Shown here: one piece after another, positions 55,887 to 64,000 of the stretch
Layout of the letters: each line of letters opens with the position of its first letter
How positions within the stretch are numbered: the first letter of the stretch is position 1
Assembly (NCBI RefSeq): GCF_001625695.1
Contig: NZ_AUXY01000035.1
Location: forward strand, 1-64,000
Direction: 5' to 3'
Origin: Pseudoalteromonas luteoviolacea H33-S
GTDB lineage: Bacteria; Pseudomonadota; Gammaproteobacteria; Enterobacterales; Alteromonadaceae
DNA: 64,000 nucleotides
Notes under the pieces: model-generated
What the model was told of the DNA's origin: nothing
The model's input: only the letters and a program-made list of their open reading frames with translations
The model's database searches: none
Position numbers and translations under genes: made by a program

Positions 55887-56501
55887 TTAGTTAGATGCGA
55901 TTGCTAAGTCATCCAATTTTATTTGCAGTAACGCATTGTTCTCTGCGCCACCTGCATCAATTGCTGTTTGATAATGCTCACGCGCCTTATCTTTGTCGCC
56001 TTGCGATACGTAAATATCACCTTTGATTTCCGCAATTTGTGCATTAAAGCCAGCTGGAACAGGTTGAGACAACGTTGTTAAGGCTTGCTCTGCATTGCCT
56101 TGAGCGACTTGTACACGTGCTAGGCGAAGTACAGCAGTTGCTTTTAACTCTGGGCTTTTTACAGTATCGACAATGAATTGTAGCTTTTCAGCTGCTTGTG
56201 CGAGTTCGCCTTTATCAACCGCTTCTTTGGCTGCGACAAATGCCGCCAGTACTGAATAGTTTGAGTCCGCATTCTCTGTTAAAAATGCATCGCTTTTCGA
56301 AAGCACTTCACCGCTCTCAATTAACGACTTATATGCTTCTGAGCTTGCTTCAGCTGAAGAAATTTGATTCTGGTTGTATGCTTTCCAACCATATAATCCA
56401 CCTAGACCCAAAACAGCACCAATTACTAACGAAGTCCCGTTTTCTCTAAAAAAATTCTTTATCGCTTCAGCTTGTTGTTCTTCTGTTGAATAAATTTCCA
56501 T
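55887..56501 (-). CDS. yfgM: YfgM-family periplasmic TPR-like protein (inner-membrane anchored)
   Basis: 204 residues. One N-terminal anchor (TSLVIGAVLGLGGLYGWKAYN, about 21-41) is followed by an Ala-rich helical repeat region (TPR-like; AEKLQFIVDTVKSPELKATAVLRLARVQVAQGNAEQ). The family is a SecYEG/PpiD-associated accessory in E. coli. It is between hisS and bamB, 9 bp from each. Confidence 0.9.
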   Translation of the reverse strand: MEIYSTEEQQAEAIKNFFRENGTSLVIGAVLGLGGLYGWKAYNQNQISSAEASSEAYKSLIESGEVLSKSDAFLTENADSNYSVLAAFVAAKEAVDKGELAQAAEKLQFIVDTVKSPELKATAVLRLARVQVAQGNAEQALTTLSQPVPAGFNAQIAEIKGDIYVSQGDKDKAREHYQTAIDAGGAENNALLQIKLDDLAIASN

Positions 56502-56510
56502 TCTAACCTC

Positions 56511-57788
56511 TTACCCTACCAATTCGGCTAGCACGGCGTGCGCTTCAGCCATTGGCAAGATCAATTGTTCTTTTTGTTCGCGTAAATACTTTATTGTGAC
56601 TGTACCGTTGGCTATTTCGTCTTCACCAAAAATAAGCGCAACAACTGCACCGCTATTATCAGCGCGCTTTAGTTGTTTTTTGAAGTTACCACCACCGGCA
56701 TGCACTTGTACTCTCAGCCCTGGCACTGCATCACGTAATTGTTCAGCAATTGCAGGCGCTTGAATACTTGCAGCATCACCCATCGCAGCAACATACACAT
56801 CCACATTGCGACGAATTTCACCAACACTGTTAAGCTCTTCTAGTAATAAAACCAGACGCTCCATACCCATGGCAAAACCAACTGCAGGTGTGCCTTTGCC
56901 ACCGAGTTGCTCAACCAAGCCGTCATAACGACCACCGGCACAAACAGTGCCTTGTGCGCCTAGGCTATCAGTAACCCACTCAAATACAGTACGGTTATAA
57001 TAGTCTAAACCACGTACCAAGTTTTCATTAACCTGATATTCGACGCCAGCGGCGTCTAAACGTTCACATAAATTTGCAAAATGTTGTACTGACTCTTCAT
57101 CCAAGTGCTCAGAAAGCTTTGGTGCATCAGCAACAACCGCTTGTACTTCCGGATTTTTGCTATCTAAAACACGTAACGGGTTGGTGTACATGCGACGAAG
57201 TGAATCTTCATCTAGTCTATCTTTATGCTGTTCTAAATATGCAACTAACACTTCTTTGTATGCCGCACGCGCTTCATTAGAGCCTAAAGAGTTTAGCTCT
57301 AAACGTACATGCTCAGAGATACCAAACGCTTTCCATAAGCGCGCAGTTAGGATAATAACTTCAGCATCAATATCTGCAGTGGCAACACCGAAAGTCTCTA
57401 CACCAAACTGATGGAACTGACGATAGCGGCCTTTTTGCGGACGTTCACGACGAAACATAGGGCCCATATACCAAAGCCTTTGCTCTTGGTTGTACAGTAA
57501 GCCACCTTCGACACCCGCGCGTACACACACCGCAGTCCCCTCTGGACGTAAAGTCAGAGTATCACCATTGCGGTCTTCAAATGTATACATTTCTTTTTCA
57601 ACGATATCAGTTACTTCACCGATAGAACGTTTAAACAAATCTGTAGATTCAACCACTGGGAAACGAATTTCCTGATAGCCAAAAGCGCCCATTGTATCTC
57701 TTAATGTCGCTTCAATTTTTTGCCAGATCTGAGTCGTGCCTGGCAGGCAATCTTTCATGCCACGAATTGCCTTAATTTGCTTTGCCAC
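56511..57788 (-). CDS. hisS: Histidyl-tRNA synthetase
   Basis: 425 residues, class II. Motif 2 is [19 protein letters not shown], and the His-specific [29 protein letters not shown] and [10 protein letters not shown] follow, with a C-terminal anticodon-binding domain. The length equals E. coli HisRS (424). Its promoter is at 57878-57905; it heads the hisS-yfgM-bamB transcript. Confidence 0.97.
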   Translation of the reverse strand: MAKQIKAIRGMKDCLPGTTQIWQKIEATLRDTMGAFGYQEIRFPVVESTDLFKRSIGEVTDIVEKEMYTFEDRNGDTLTLRPEGTAVCVRAGVEGGLLYNQEQRLWYMGPMFRRERPQKGRYRQFHQFGVETFGVATADIDAEVIILTARLWKAFGISEHVRLELNSLGSNEARAAYKEVLVAYLEQHKDRLDEDSLRRMYTNPLRVLDSKNPEVQAVVADAPKLSEHLDEESVQHFANLCERLDAAGVEYQVNENLVRGLDYYNRTVFEWVTDSLGAQGTVCAGGRYDGLVEQLGGKGTPAVGFAMGMERLVLLLEELNSVGEIRRNVDVYVAAMGDAASIQAPAIAEQLRDAVPGLRVQVHAGGGNFKKQLKRADNSGAVVALIFGEDEIANGTVTIKYLREQKEQLILPMAEAHAVLAELVG

Positions 57789-57877
57789 TGAAATTCCTAA
57801 TTTTTAACTATTCTTTTCTCAAAATTACAAGCGCAGGATACAATAAAACCCTGAATACGGTACGAGTAAATGCCTCT

Positions 57878-57905
57878 ATTATACCCTGCTCGATTAAAAC
57901 GTAAA
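57878..57905 (-). promoter_or_regulatory. hisS promoter
   Basis: On the minus strand there is TTTACG (57900-57905), a 16-bp spacer and a consensus TATAAT (57878-57883), about 90 bp before the hisS ATG. Confidence 0.65.
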
Positions 57906-57931
57906 CGAAATAAATTCAACCTACAAAAGGC

Positions 57932-59053
57932 TTATTCTTCAATGATTTTTACGTCTATGCTTGGTTGCGCTTCTTTTTTTGCAACATAGTCTCGCACCTG
58001 CTCTTCGAGTTGCTCAACAATATTGTCATTGTCAATTCGTGTTTTCTGACGCTCACCATTAATATAGAGTCCAGAGCGTCGATTCGCACCAGCTAAGCCC
58101 AAGTCACTCACGAGTGCTTCACCAGGGCCATTCACGACACAGCCAATCACAGAAACAGTGATAGGCGAGATGATATCTTCTAACCTTTCTTCTAGCTGAT
58201 TCATAGTATTAACAACATCAAACTCTTGTCTTGAACAGCTTGGGCAAGCGATAAAGTTAATGCCACGAGAACGGATCCGCAAAGATTTTAGAATATCAAA
58301 ACCCACTTTGATCTCTTGTACTGGGTCAGCGGCAAGCGATACACGTAACGTGTCACCAATGCCCTCAGCCAGTAGCATGCCTAATCCAACCGCTGATTTC
58401 ACAGAGCCCGCTCTAAAACCGCCAGCTTCAGTAATACCAAGGTGAAGGGGCTGATCAATTTCTTTGGCAAGCAAACGATATGCGCCTACCGCTAAAAATA
58501 CGTCTGACGCTTTAACGGACACTTTGAATTGATCAAAGTTTAGTCTTTGAAGAATTTCTACATGACGCATCGCAGACTCAAGCAATGCCTCTGGTGTTGG
58601 CTCACCATACTTCTCTTGCAAATCACGTTCAAGCGAGCCACCATTTACCCCGATTCGAATAGGGATATTTCGCTCTTGCGCGGCGTCTACAACGGCTCTA
58701 ATTCGGTCTTCACTGCCTATATTACCAGGATTAATGCGCAAGCAATCAACACCATACTGTGCCACTTTTAACGCAATACGGTAATCAAAATGAATGTCTG
58801 CAACCAGTGGGATATCAACTTGTTCTTTGATGCTTTTGAAAGCCTCAGCGGCATCCATGGTTGGTACTGATACACGAACGATGTCTGCACCTGCATCTTG
58901 AATGGCACGGATCTGGGCTACTGTGGCATCTACATCGAGTGTATCCGTATTTGTCATTGATTGCACAGCAATTGGAGCGCCATCACCAATGGGGACATTA
59001 CCCACGTTGATACGTGTAGATTTTCTTCGTTTAATGGGAGATTCTGAAAACAT
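57932..59053 (-). CDS. ispG: 4-hydroxy-3-methylbut-2-enyl-diphosphate synthase IspG (GcpE)
   Basis: 373 residues. A TIM barrel ([19 protein letters not shown]) is followed by a 4Fe-4S domain with CPSC and CVVNGPGEA. It is the penultimate enzyme of the MEP isoprenoid pathway. The start is 5 bp after the rodZ stop; it belongs to the rodZ-ispG unit. Confidence 0.96.
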   Translation of the reverse strand: MFSESPIKRRKSTRINVGNVPIGDGAPIAVQSMTNTDTLDVDATVAQIRAIQDAGADIVRVSVPTMDAAEAFKSIKEQVDIPLVADIHFDYRIALKVAQYGVDCLRINPGNIGSEDRIRAVVDAAQERNIPIRIGVNGGSLERDLQEKYGEPTPEALLESAMRHVEILQRLNFDQFKVSVKASDVFLAVGAYRLLAKEIDQPLHLGITEAGGFRAGSVKSAVGLGMLLAEGIGDTLRVSLAADPVQEIKVGFDILKSLRIRSRGINFIACPSCSRQEFDVVNTMNQLEERLEDIISPITVSVIGCVVNGPGEALVSDLGLAGANRRSGLYINGERQKTRIDNDNIVEQLEEQVRDYVAKKEAQPSIDVKIIEE

Positions 59054-59058
59054 GACGA

Positions 59059-60057
59059 CTACTCTGCTAACGGTAATTTAAACTTTGCTAAACGGTTTCT
59101 TGGTAACCCTGAAATATCGACTGGTTGACCATCCAACTCGATATTAACCACTTGATGTTTGCCTAAAACAACAGAAAAAGGCGCTTGACCTGTCACTGTC
59201 ATTGTATATCCAGCCTTTTTTACACCAAATGCAACGCGCTCTTCGGTTGCATCAAAAATTTCGACCCAGCTATCTTCTTCAAAAAACATGACAACCGTAC
59301 TTTGTTCAAGCGCAGTTGCATTTGATTCAACAGCCACAGCCGCAATTGGCTCGTTCTGCACACTCTGACCATTATCTTCAATGACGATCGGTGCAACTTC
59401 AGCTGTGCGCTCAGGCATAACGCCGGAGTCTGACTCATCGCCTGGCACAACCTCCGCTATTGTGTTGTCAATCACGGGCTGCGGCTCTGATGCTGGCATA
59501 TTCAAGTTAGCGGTGTCGGTGTTTTGCACCGGTGTATTGATTGCTTGCGTATCCAAACCAGTTGAGCGCTCTAGAGTACGCGCTGCAGCTACAGAACTTG
59601 ACGCTGAAGCCTGTTCAGTTAACCCGCTGACGTCATCAGAACTATCGCCATTGCTTGCAGTTTGCCACCACCAAAATGCTGATAAGCCAACAAACACTAC
59701 TAACATTAAATAGCTGACGATCATCAATCGACTATCGTTGGCTTCTTTTTCAGTGCGCCTTGAAAAGCTCTTCATATTTCGCTTTTGCTCAGGGATATCT
59801 GACGACTCATATAGCGCGAGTACTTGCTCACTTTCCAAGCCTAAAAACGCACTGTAACTTTTAACGTAGCCGCGCACAAATGTTTCAGGTCCCAAGCTCT
59901 GATACTCATCATTTTCAAGCTTGGTAATTTGCGTATGGTTTAATTTTAAACGGGCAGCAATGTCATCAAAACTAAGGTTTTGCTCAGCTCTGGCTTTTGC
60001 TAGGGTCTGACCGAGTGACATTGACTCACTCGTCGTTTCATTCTCTTCTAAATTCAT
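59059..60057 (-). CDS. rodZ: Cell-shape protein RodZ
   Basis: 332 residues. A cytoplasmic helix-turn-helix ([23 protein letters not shown], residues about 14-80), a basic juxtamembrane stretch, one helix ([20 protein letters not shown]), a low-complexity periplasmic linker and a C-terminal beta domain ([20 protein letters not shown]). It links MreB to the elongation machinery. The ATG overlaps the pilW stop by 4 bp, so they are cotranslated. Confidence 0.94.
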   Translation of the reverse strand: MNLEENETTSESMSLGQTLAKARAEQNLSFDDIAARLKLNHTQITKLENDEYQSLGPETFVRGYVKSYSAFLGLESEQVLALYESSDIPEQKRNMKSFSRRTEKEANDSRLMIVSYLMLVVFVGLSAFWWWQTASNGDSSDDVSGLTEQASASSSVAAARTLERSTGLDTQAINTPVQNTDTANLNMPASEPQPVIDNTIAEVVPGDESDSGVMPERTAEVAPIVIEDNGQSVQNEPIAAVAVESNATALEQSTVVMFFEEDSWVEIFDATEERVAFGVKKAGYTMTVTGQAPFSVVLGKHQVVNIELDGQPVDISGLPRNRLAKFKLPLAE

Positions 60058-61742
60058 AAGATATAGTTATTGGGATCTACTATTAAAATGCGTCGCCCAG
60101 GCGTTAGGGCAACATCAGGTGTTAATCTGTTCCAGCGCATCAAATCATCGATGAGTAACTTGTGCTTCATTGCAATATCAAACAATGACTCTCCTTTGAC
60201 AATTGCATGTGTCGTGTTAGGGTCATTTAAATAAATAACTTGATCAACGGACACCCTGTCTGACTTTTTCAACGCATTCCATTTTAGCAACTTTTCGAGC
60301 TTAATATTATATTTTACAGACACACTGAATAAGTTTTCTCCCATTTCGATGCGATGCGTTGGCACCTCGGGAAGTAGTACTTCTTCATTTAGTAATCGTC
60401 CAGAGCTATCATGCTCTACATGACGCACTTGTGGTTGCTGCGAAAACGTTATTTTACTCGGGTCAATACGGTGAAACACAACTTGCTCGGAGTCGGCTGC
60501 TTTTTTAGTCGTTGTTGAGAAACGTACCTTCGGCTCTTCCGTCGCTGTACTGATAACGTTCTCATCCAACTTAGTCACTTCACGGGAAGGTACTGTACTC
60601 ACTGAGCGTGAACCACTCGTGAACACTTGAGGCTCAGATGAAACTGGCTCAGTCACTGTTGTAGTGCGATGCTGTATTTCAGCTTTTTGTGGCACATCAT
60701 CCCGTGTTTTTGTCAGTAAAGAACGAGCAGTCAAAGTCGTGGCTGTGGGCCTTTCACTGGGCTGTTTTTGCGTTTTATCAACAACGGGAGTTGGTACCTT
60801 TCGCTTTATCTTAATTTGAGGATTAGCCACCACACGATTCTCATCAAGTTGAGTGATTTTATTGAGTTGAGCAGTTCTATATTGCTCTTTTAATTGCTCA
60901 AATTCACTTAACTGTAATGTATTATTCAGTACTAAACGCGCTTCAACAGAACTTGGATAAGTTTGTAATAGCAAAGTCTCTAATTCCTGGGCATATTGCA
61001 ATCGACCCATTCTGGCCGACAATAAATGCTCAAGCAGCATTCCTCGTGCTGATACAAACCCTTTATTGGCATAGACCTTTAATACATCTTCAGCTCGGTG
61101 TAACTCACTTTTTGCATAAAACACACTGGCCATCAAAATCAACACAGACTGACGCTGCGAGTTATGGTCTAAAGCACGTTTCAAATAATCTAGCGCGAGG
61201 TCAAAGTTGTCTTGACGCAATGCGCACAAAGCGAGATTTTCATAACTCTCTGCCACACGCAAATAACTGGGAATATCGATGGCCTTAAAAAACTGTTCCG
61301 TCGCCGCATCGTAATCGCCTATGCGACATAAAAAAGCGCCATAGTTGTTACGCGTGTTGGGATCATTCGGGCCATATTTTAGGGCGCTAATATACGCGCT
61401 TTGTGCTTTTTCATTTTCGCCAACTTGCTCAAAATAGTAAGCAAGTGCATAGTGACTTTCAGGTAATTTTGGGGCTAGGGTTAAAGCTCGGTCAAGGTTA
61501 TATTTTGCTTGAGTATTGTTACCCGTATTAAGGTACTGTAAGGCAAGGGCAATACGGGTTTTAGCCGCATCTTGGTTGTTGGTCTTCTTCTGCACCACAG
61601 GCTTGTTATTGTTGGCGTAACGTGTCTCCGTTACACAACCACTTAAACTCGTTAATATCGCGACACCACAAATACCGCTCAGCAAACGCTGAGGTGCACA
61701 AAACGCGAACTGAGTGAGTAAACCATCCTTTAAAGCAGGCAT
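60054..61742 (-). CDS. pilW: Type IV pilus biogenesis lipoprotein PilW/PilF with added LysM domains
   Basis: 562 residues, about twice the usual length (about 250). The lipobox is LSGC (Cys near residue 36). TPR repeats span about 55-275 (ALQYLNTGNNTQAKYNLDRAL, SHYALAYYFEQVGENEKAQ, NNYGAFLCRIGDYDAATEQF). A disordered Thr/Ser/Pro-rich linker (about 300-445) follows, then two LysM-like modules (IEMGENLFSVSVKYNIKLEK and IVKGESLFDIAMKHKLLIDD). PilW holds PilQ pilotin-type functions; LysM suggests peptidoglycan binding. Confidence 0.9.
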   Translation of the reverse strand: MPALKDGLLTQFAFCAPQRLLSGICGVAILTSLSGCVTETRYANNNKPVVQKKTNNQDAAKTRIALALQYLNTGNNTQAKYNLDRALTLAPKLPESHYALAYYFEQVGENEKAQSAYISALKYGPNDPNTRNNYGAFLCRIGDYDAATEQFFKAIDIPSYLRVAESYENLALCALRQDNFDLALDYLKRALDHNSQRQSVLILMASVFYAKSELHRAEDVLKVYANKGFVSARGMLLEHLLSARMGRLQYAQELETLLLQTYPSSVEARLVLNNTLQLSEFEQLKEQYRTAQLNKITQLDENRVVANPQIKIKRKVPTPVVDKTQKQPSERPTATTLTARSLLTKTRDDVPQKAEIQHRTTTVTEPVSSEPQVFTSGSRSVSTVPSREVTKLDENVISTATEEPKVRFSTTTKKAADSEQVVFHRIDPSKITFSQQPQVRHVEHDSSGRLLNEEVLLPEVPTHRIEMGENLFSVSVKYNIKLEKLLKWNALKKSDRVSVDQVIYLNDPNTTHAIVKGESLFDIAMKHKLLIDDLMRWNRLTPDVALTPGRRILIVDPNNYIL

Positions 61743-61809
61743 TGACCACCTTTTTGCTAAGACACAGTGACTCTATCTTACCTGAAAGCCACTGTGTTTC
61801 ATCTATTTT

Positions 61810-62940
61810 TTAGCCTACTTTTACTGCTATCGAATTATCTTGGTTTTGCTGCTTTCTCACCACACGTTTGGTTCTATCAACAACATCACCCACTAATTGG
61901 CCGCAAGCAGCATCAATGTCGTCACCGCGTGTGCGTCGAACAATACAAGTTAGGCCCGCAGCCTGTAACACTTTAGAGAAGCGATCGATTCTGCTATTAC
62001 TCGAACGGCCGTATTCATTGCCCGGGAATGGGTTGAATGGGATCAAGTTAATTTTCGACGGTGTACCCTTCAATACTTGCACCAGCTCGTGTGCATGATC
62101 TGTGCTGTCATTCACACCTTGCAACATCACGTACTCAATAGTGACATCTTTGTTTGCTTTTGAACCATCGATATAACGACGACATGCCGCTAAAAACTCT
62201 TCAATCGGGTATTTCTTGTTGATTGGAACTAACTCGTCGCGCAGTGGATTATTCGGCGCATGAAGAGAAATCGCTAAAGCAACATCAATTTTCTCTTTTA
62301 AAATATCGAGTGCTGGTACTACCCCAGATGTACTTAGAGTAACTCGACGCTTAGACAAGCCAAACGCCCAGTCATCCATCATTAATTCCATCGCAGGCAC
62401 AACATTATTGATGTTTAGCAGTGGCTCACCCATGCCCATCATTACAACGTTAGTAATGGGTCGCTTAGTGCTATCACCATCATGCAGACCAATGTCTGTT
62501 GCGACACGCCATACCTGACCGATGATTTCAGATACCTTTAAATTACGGTTAAAGCCTTGCTGCGCAGTTGAGCAGAAAGTGCATTCAAGCGCACACCCAA
62601 CCTGAGATGATACACATAAAGTGGCACGGTCTTTTTCTGGGATCCAAACAGTTTCAACTTCTTGACCACCTTCTAGGATCATCGCGTACTTAATCGTGCC
62701 ATCACTTGCGACCTGCTTGACAGAAATCTCAGGTGCTTTGATTTCACATTGGCTCTGTAATTTAGCTCGTAACTTTTTATTGATATTGCTCATATCATCA
62801 AAGTTATCGACCCCAAAATGATACATCCACTTCATCACCTGATCGGCGCGGAATGGCTTTTCGCCAAATGAAGCAAATAACTCGCGCATCCCCTCGCGGT
62901 TTAAATCTAATAGGTTAATTTTTTTCTCAGTCGTGGCCAT
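61810..62940 (-). CDS. rlmN: Dual-specificity RNA methyltransferase RlmN
   Basis: 376 residues, radical-SAM with the cluster motif [17 protein letters not shown]. The extra methyl-carrying Cys lies in [16 protein letters not shown]. It methylates 23S rRNA A2503 and tRNA A37. GAGG lies upstream of the ATG. It starts the rlmN-pilW-rodZ-ispG run, 67 bp before pilW. Confidence 0.96.
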   Translation of the reverse strand: MATTEKKINLLDLNREGMRELFASFGEKPFRADQVMKWMYHFGVDNFDDMSNINKKLRAKLQSQCEIKAPEISVKQVASDGTIKYAMILEGGQEVETVWIPEKDRATLCVSSQVGCALECTFCSTAQQGFNRNLKVSEIIGQVWRVATDIGLHDGDSTKRPITNVVMMGMGEPLLNINNVVPAMELMMDDWAFGLSKRRVTLSTSGVVPALDILKEKIDVALAISLHAPNNPLRDELVPINKKYPIEEFLAACRRYIDGSKANKDVTIEYVMLQGVNDSTDHAHELVQVLKGTPSKINLIPFNPFPGNEYGRSSNSRIDRFSKVLQAAGLTCIVRRTRGDDIDAACGQLVGDVVDRTKRVVRKQQNQDNSIAVKVG

Positions 62941-63087
62941 GAAACAACCTCAGTTCAGGTGACGGATTGAACAACATAAATAAAAGCGCGCAATTGTACA
63001 AAAATCAATCAAGCATCGCAATGATGTAATCGCTTTCAAAAACATCCCAATTGCTTTTCAAAACGATCAATACGTATTAAAGGGATT

Positions 63088-63113
63088 AAAAAAGGGCCCG
63101 AGAGCCCTTTTTC
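63088..63113 (-). terminator. ndk terminator
   Basis: 8-bp stem AAAAGGGC/GCCCTTTT (63091-63098/63105-63112), 6-nt loop, followed by TTTTTTAAT on the minus strand; just past ndk. Confidence 0.88.
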
Positions 63114-63130
63114 ATCTGCTCAACTCGAAA

Positions 63131-63562
63131 TTAACGAGTACGTGGGCAGATTTCTTCATCGCTGAAGAAGTAAGCGATTTCGCGAGCAGCTGATTCAGTC
63201 GCGTCTGAACCGTGTACCGCGTTTTCGTCGATGCTGTCAGCGTAGTCAGCACGTAAAGTACCAGCTAGTGCTTCTGCTGGGTTAGTAGCACCCATGATTT
63301 CACGGTTCTTACGAACTGCGTCTTCACCTTCAAGAACCTGAACCATTACTGGACCAGAAGTCATGAACTCAACTAGTGCACCGAAGAAAGGACGCTCTTT
63401 GTGCTCTGCGTAGAAACCTTCAGCTTTCTCTTGAGAAAGGTGAACCATTTTAGAAGCAACGATCTTAAGACCAGCAGACTCGAAACGGTTGTAGATTGCA
63501 CCGATGTGGTTTTTAGCTACCGCATCAGGCTTAACGATTGAAAAAGTACGCTCTAAAGCCAT
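63131..63562 (-). CDS. ndk: Nucleoside diphosphate kinase
   Basis: 143 residues, family length. The active-site His is in [16 protein letters not shown], and [18 protein letters not shown] is diagnostic. It equilibrates NTPs by ping-pong transfer. A -10 TATAAT (63605-63610) with a GCGC-type discriminator lies 40 bp upstream. Confidence 0.97.
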   Translation of the reverse strand: MALERTFSIVKPDAVAKNHIGAIYNRFESAGLKIVASKMVHLSQEKAEGFYAEHKERPFFGALVEFMTSGPVMVQVLEGEDAVRKNREIMGATNPAEALAGTLRADYADSIDENAVHGSDATESAAREIAYFFSDEEICPRTR

Positions 63563-63604
63563 CTTTTTAGCTCCAATAATAATTGTTGATATTTACGGGC
63601 GCGA

Positions 63605-63610
63605 ATTATA
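63605..63610 (-). promoter_or_regulatory. -10 element of the ndk promoter
   Basis: Consensus TATAAT on the minus strand with TCGCGCCC downstream. No convincing -35 at the standard distance. Confidence 0.5.
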
Positions 63611-63778
63611 CGCGCTTTAGACGTAAAAGCCCACACCCTTGTTAAAATACACTGTGTATTGCTCTGAATTAAACCTGATCTACGTCAAAATCCCCCTTGC
63701 CAATCTCACTTATACTGCGCCGCTTTTTAATTCCCCCAGCAGCTGGCTTGTACCCAGTTCAATGTATGAGGTCTAGAA

Positions 63779-64000
63779 ATGTTTGTACCAGAGCTACTAT
63801 CACCGGCAGGCAGTTTAAAGAATATGCGTTACGCTTTTGCGTATGGCGCAGATGCCGTTTACGCCGGACAGCCAAGATACAGTTTGCGTGTGCGCAACAA
63901 TGAATTTGATTTAGCGAACCTTGAGATCGGCATAAACGAAGCCCACCAGCAAAATAAAAAGCTCTATGTGGTGTCGAATATTGCACCGCACAATAGCAAG
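63779..64000 (+). CDS. trhP: U32-family tRNA hydroxylation protein TrhP (YegQ), 5' part
   Basis: The 74 codons visible read ELLSPAGSLKNMRYAFAYGA then DAVYAGQPRYSLRVRNN, the start of TrhP/YegQ (U32 peptidase family), which makes 5-hydroxyuridine at tRNA U34. GAGG lies 7 nt before the ATG, and a -10-like TATACT with GCGCC discriminator is about 70 bp upstream. It runs off the right edge. Divergent from ndk. Confidence 0.87.
   Translation, partial: MFVPELLSPAGSLKNMRYAFAYGADAVYAGQPRYSLRVRNNEFDLANLEIGINEAHQQNKKLYVVSNIAPHNSK

Overview
The window is chromosomal DNA from a marine-type gammaproteobacterium, most likely an alteromonad of the Pseudoalteromonas kind. I infer this from gene content and order as I remember them, not from a search. 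The signs are the divergent hdfR/maoP pair, a full isc operon, motX beside purA, hflK-hflC and hflX-hfq-miaA-mutL-amiB-tsaE-nnr, and the block ndk-rlmN-pilW-rodZ-ispG-hisS-yfgM-bamB-der. There is no prophage, insertion sequence, CRISPR array or integron. Most of the window is core housekeeping DNA with small accessory modules inserted.

Layout. 1-355: two tandem rRNA-type promoters (P1, P2) point leftward, so an rRNA operon should lie just outside the left edge. 356-5127: a porin, hdfR/maoP, a double-receiver diguanylate cyclase and rarD. 5396-9283: recQ, a small conserved protein and an Omp85-like outer-membrane protein. 9315-11485: tRNA-Arg, a small HTH protein, and a three-gene overlapping operon (YkoF-like binding protein, PnuC/PnuT transporter, small-molecule kinase) that looks like thiamine or thiamine-precursor salvage. 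12135-17414: a GH109-type glycosidase, an N-acetylhexosamine kinase-like protein, a sugar nucleotidyltransferase and an aldehyde dehydrogenase. The first three suggest capture of N-acetylhexosamine (possibly GalNAc) and its activation to a nucleotide sugar.

17479-22804 is iscR-iscS-iscU-iscA-hscB-hscA-fdx, read leftward from two near-duplicate IscR-type promoters. trmJ and suhB follow. 24805-26756 is a sugar-acid dehydratase/class II aldolase pair. 26914-31712 holds a cytochrome c, a DUF2058 protein, an MFS carrier, a prolyl-tRNA deacylase with a lipoprotein, two identical tRNA-Ala genes and proA. 31987-38142 holds a cation/proton antiporter, motX, purA, hflC and hflK. 38240-46024 is the hflX-hfq-miaA-mutL-amiB-tsaE-nnr cluster, with queG divergent.

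47182-50324 is a two-component pair: an unusual double-receiver histidine kinase and a response regulator with no recognised output domain. 50633-52976 holds small stress and accessory genes (glutathione peroxidase, parvulin, GST-like, DUF2750, VOC). 53156-63562 is the der-bamB-yfgM-hisS-ispG-rodZ-pilW-rlmN-ndk block, where PilW carries an extra linker and two LysM domains. trhP (yegQ) begins at 63779 and runs off the right edge.

Many starts were moved downstream of the longest possible ORF because a Shine-Dalgarno sequence or family length favours the internal start; the entries give the reason.
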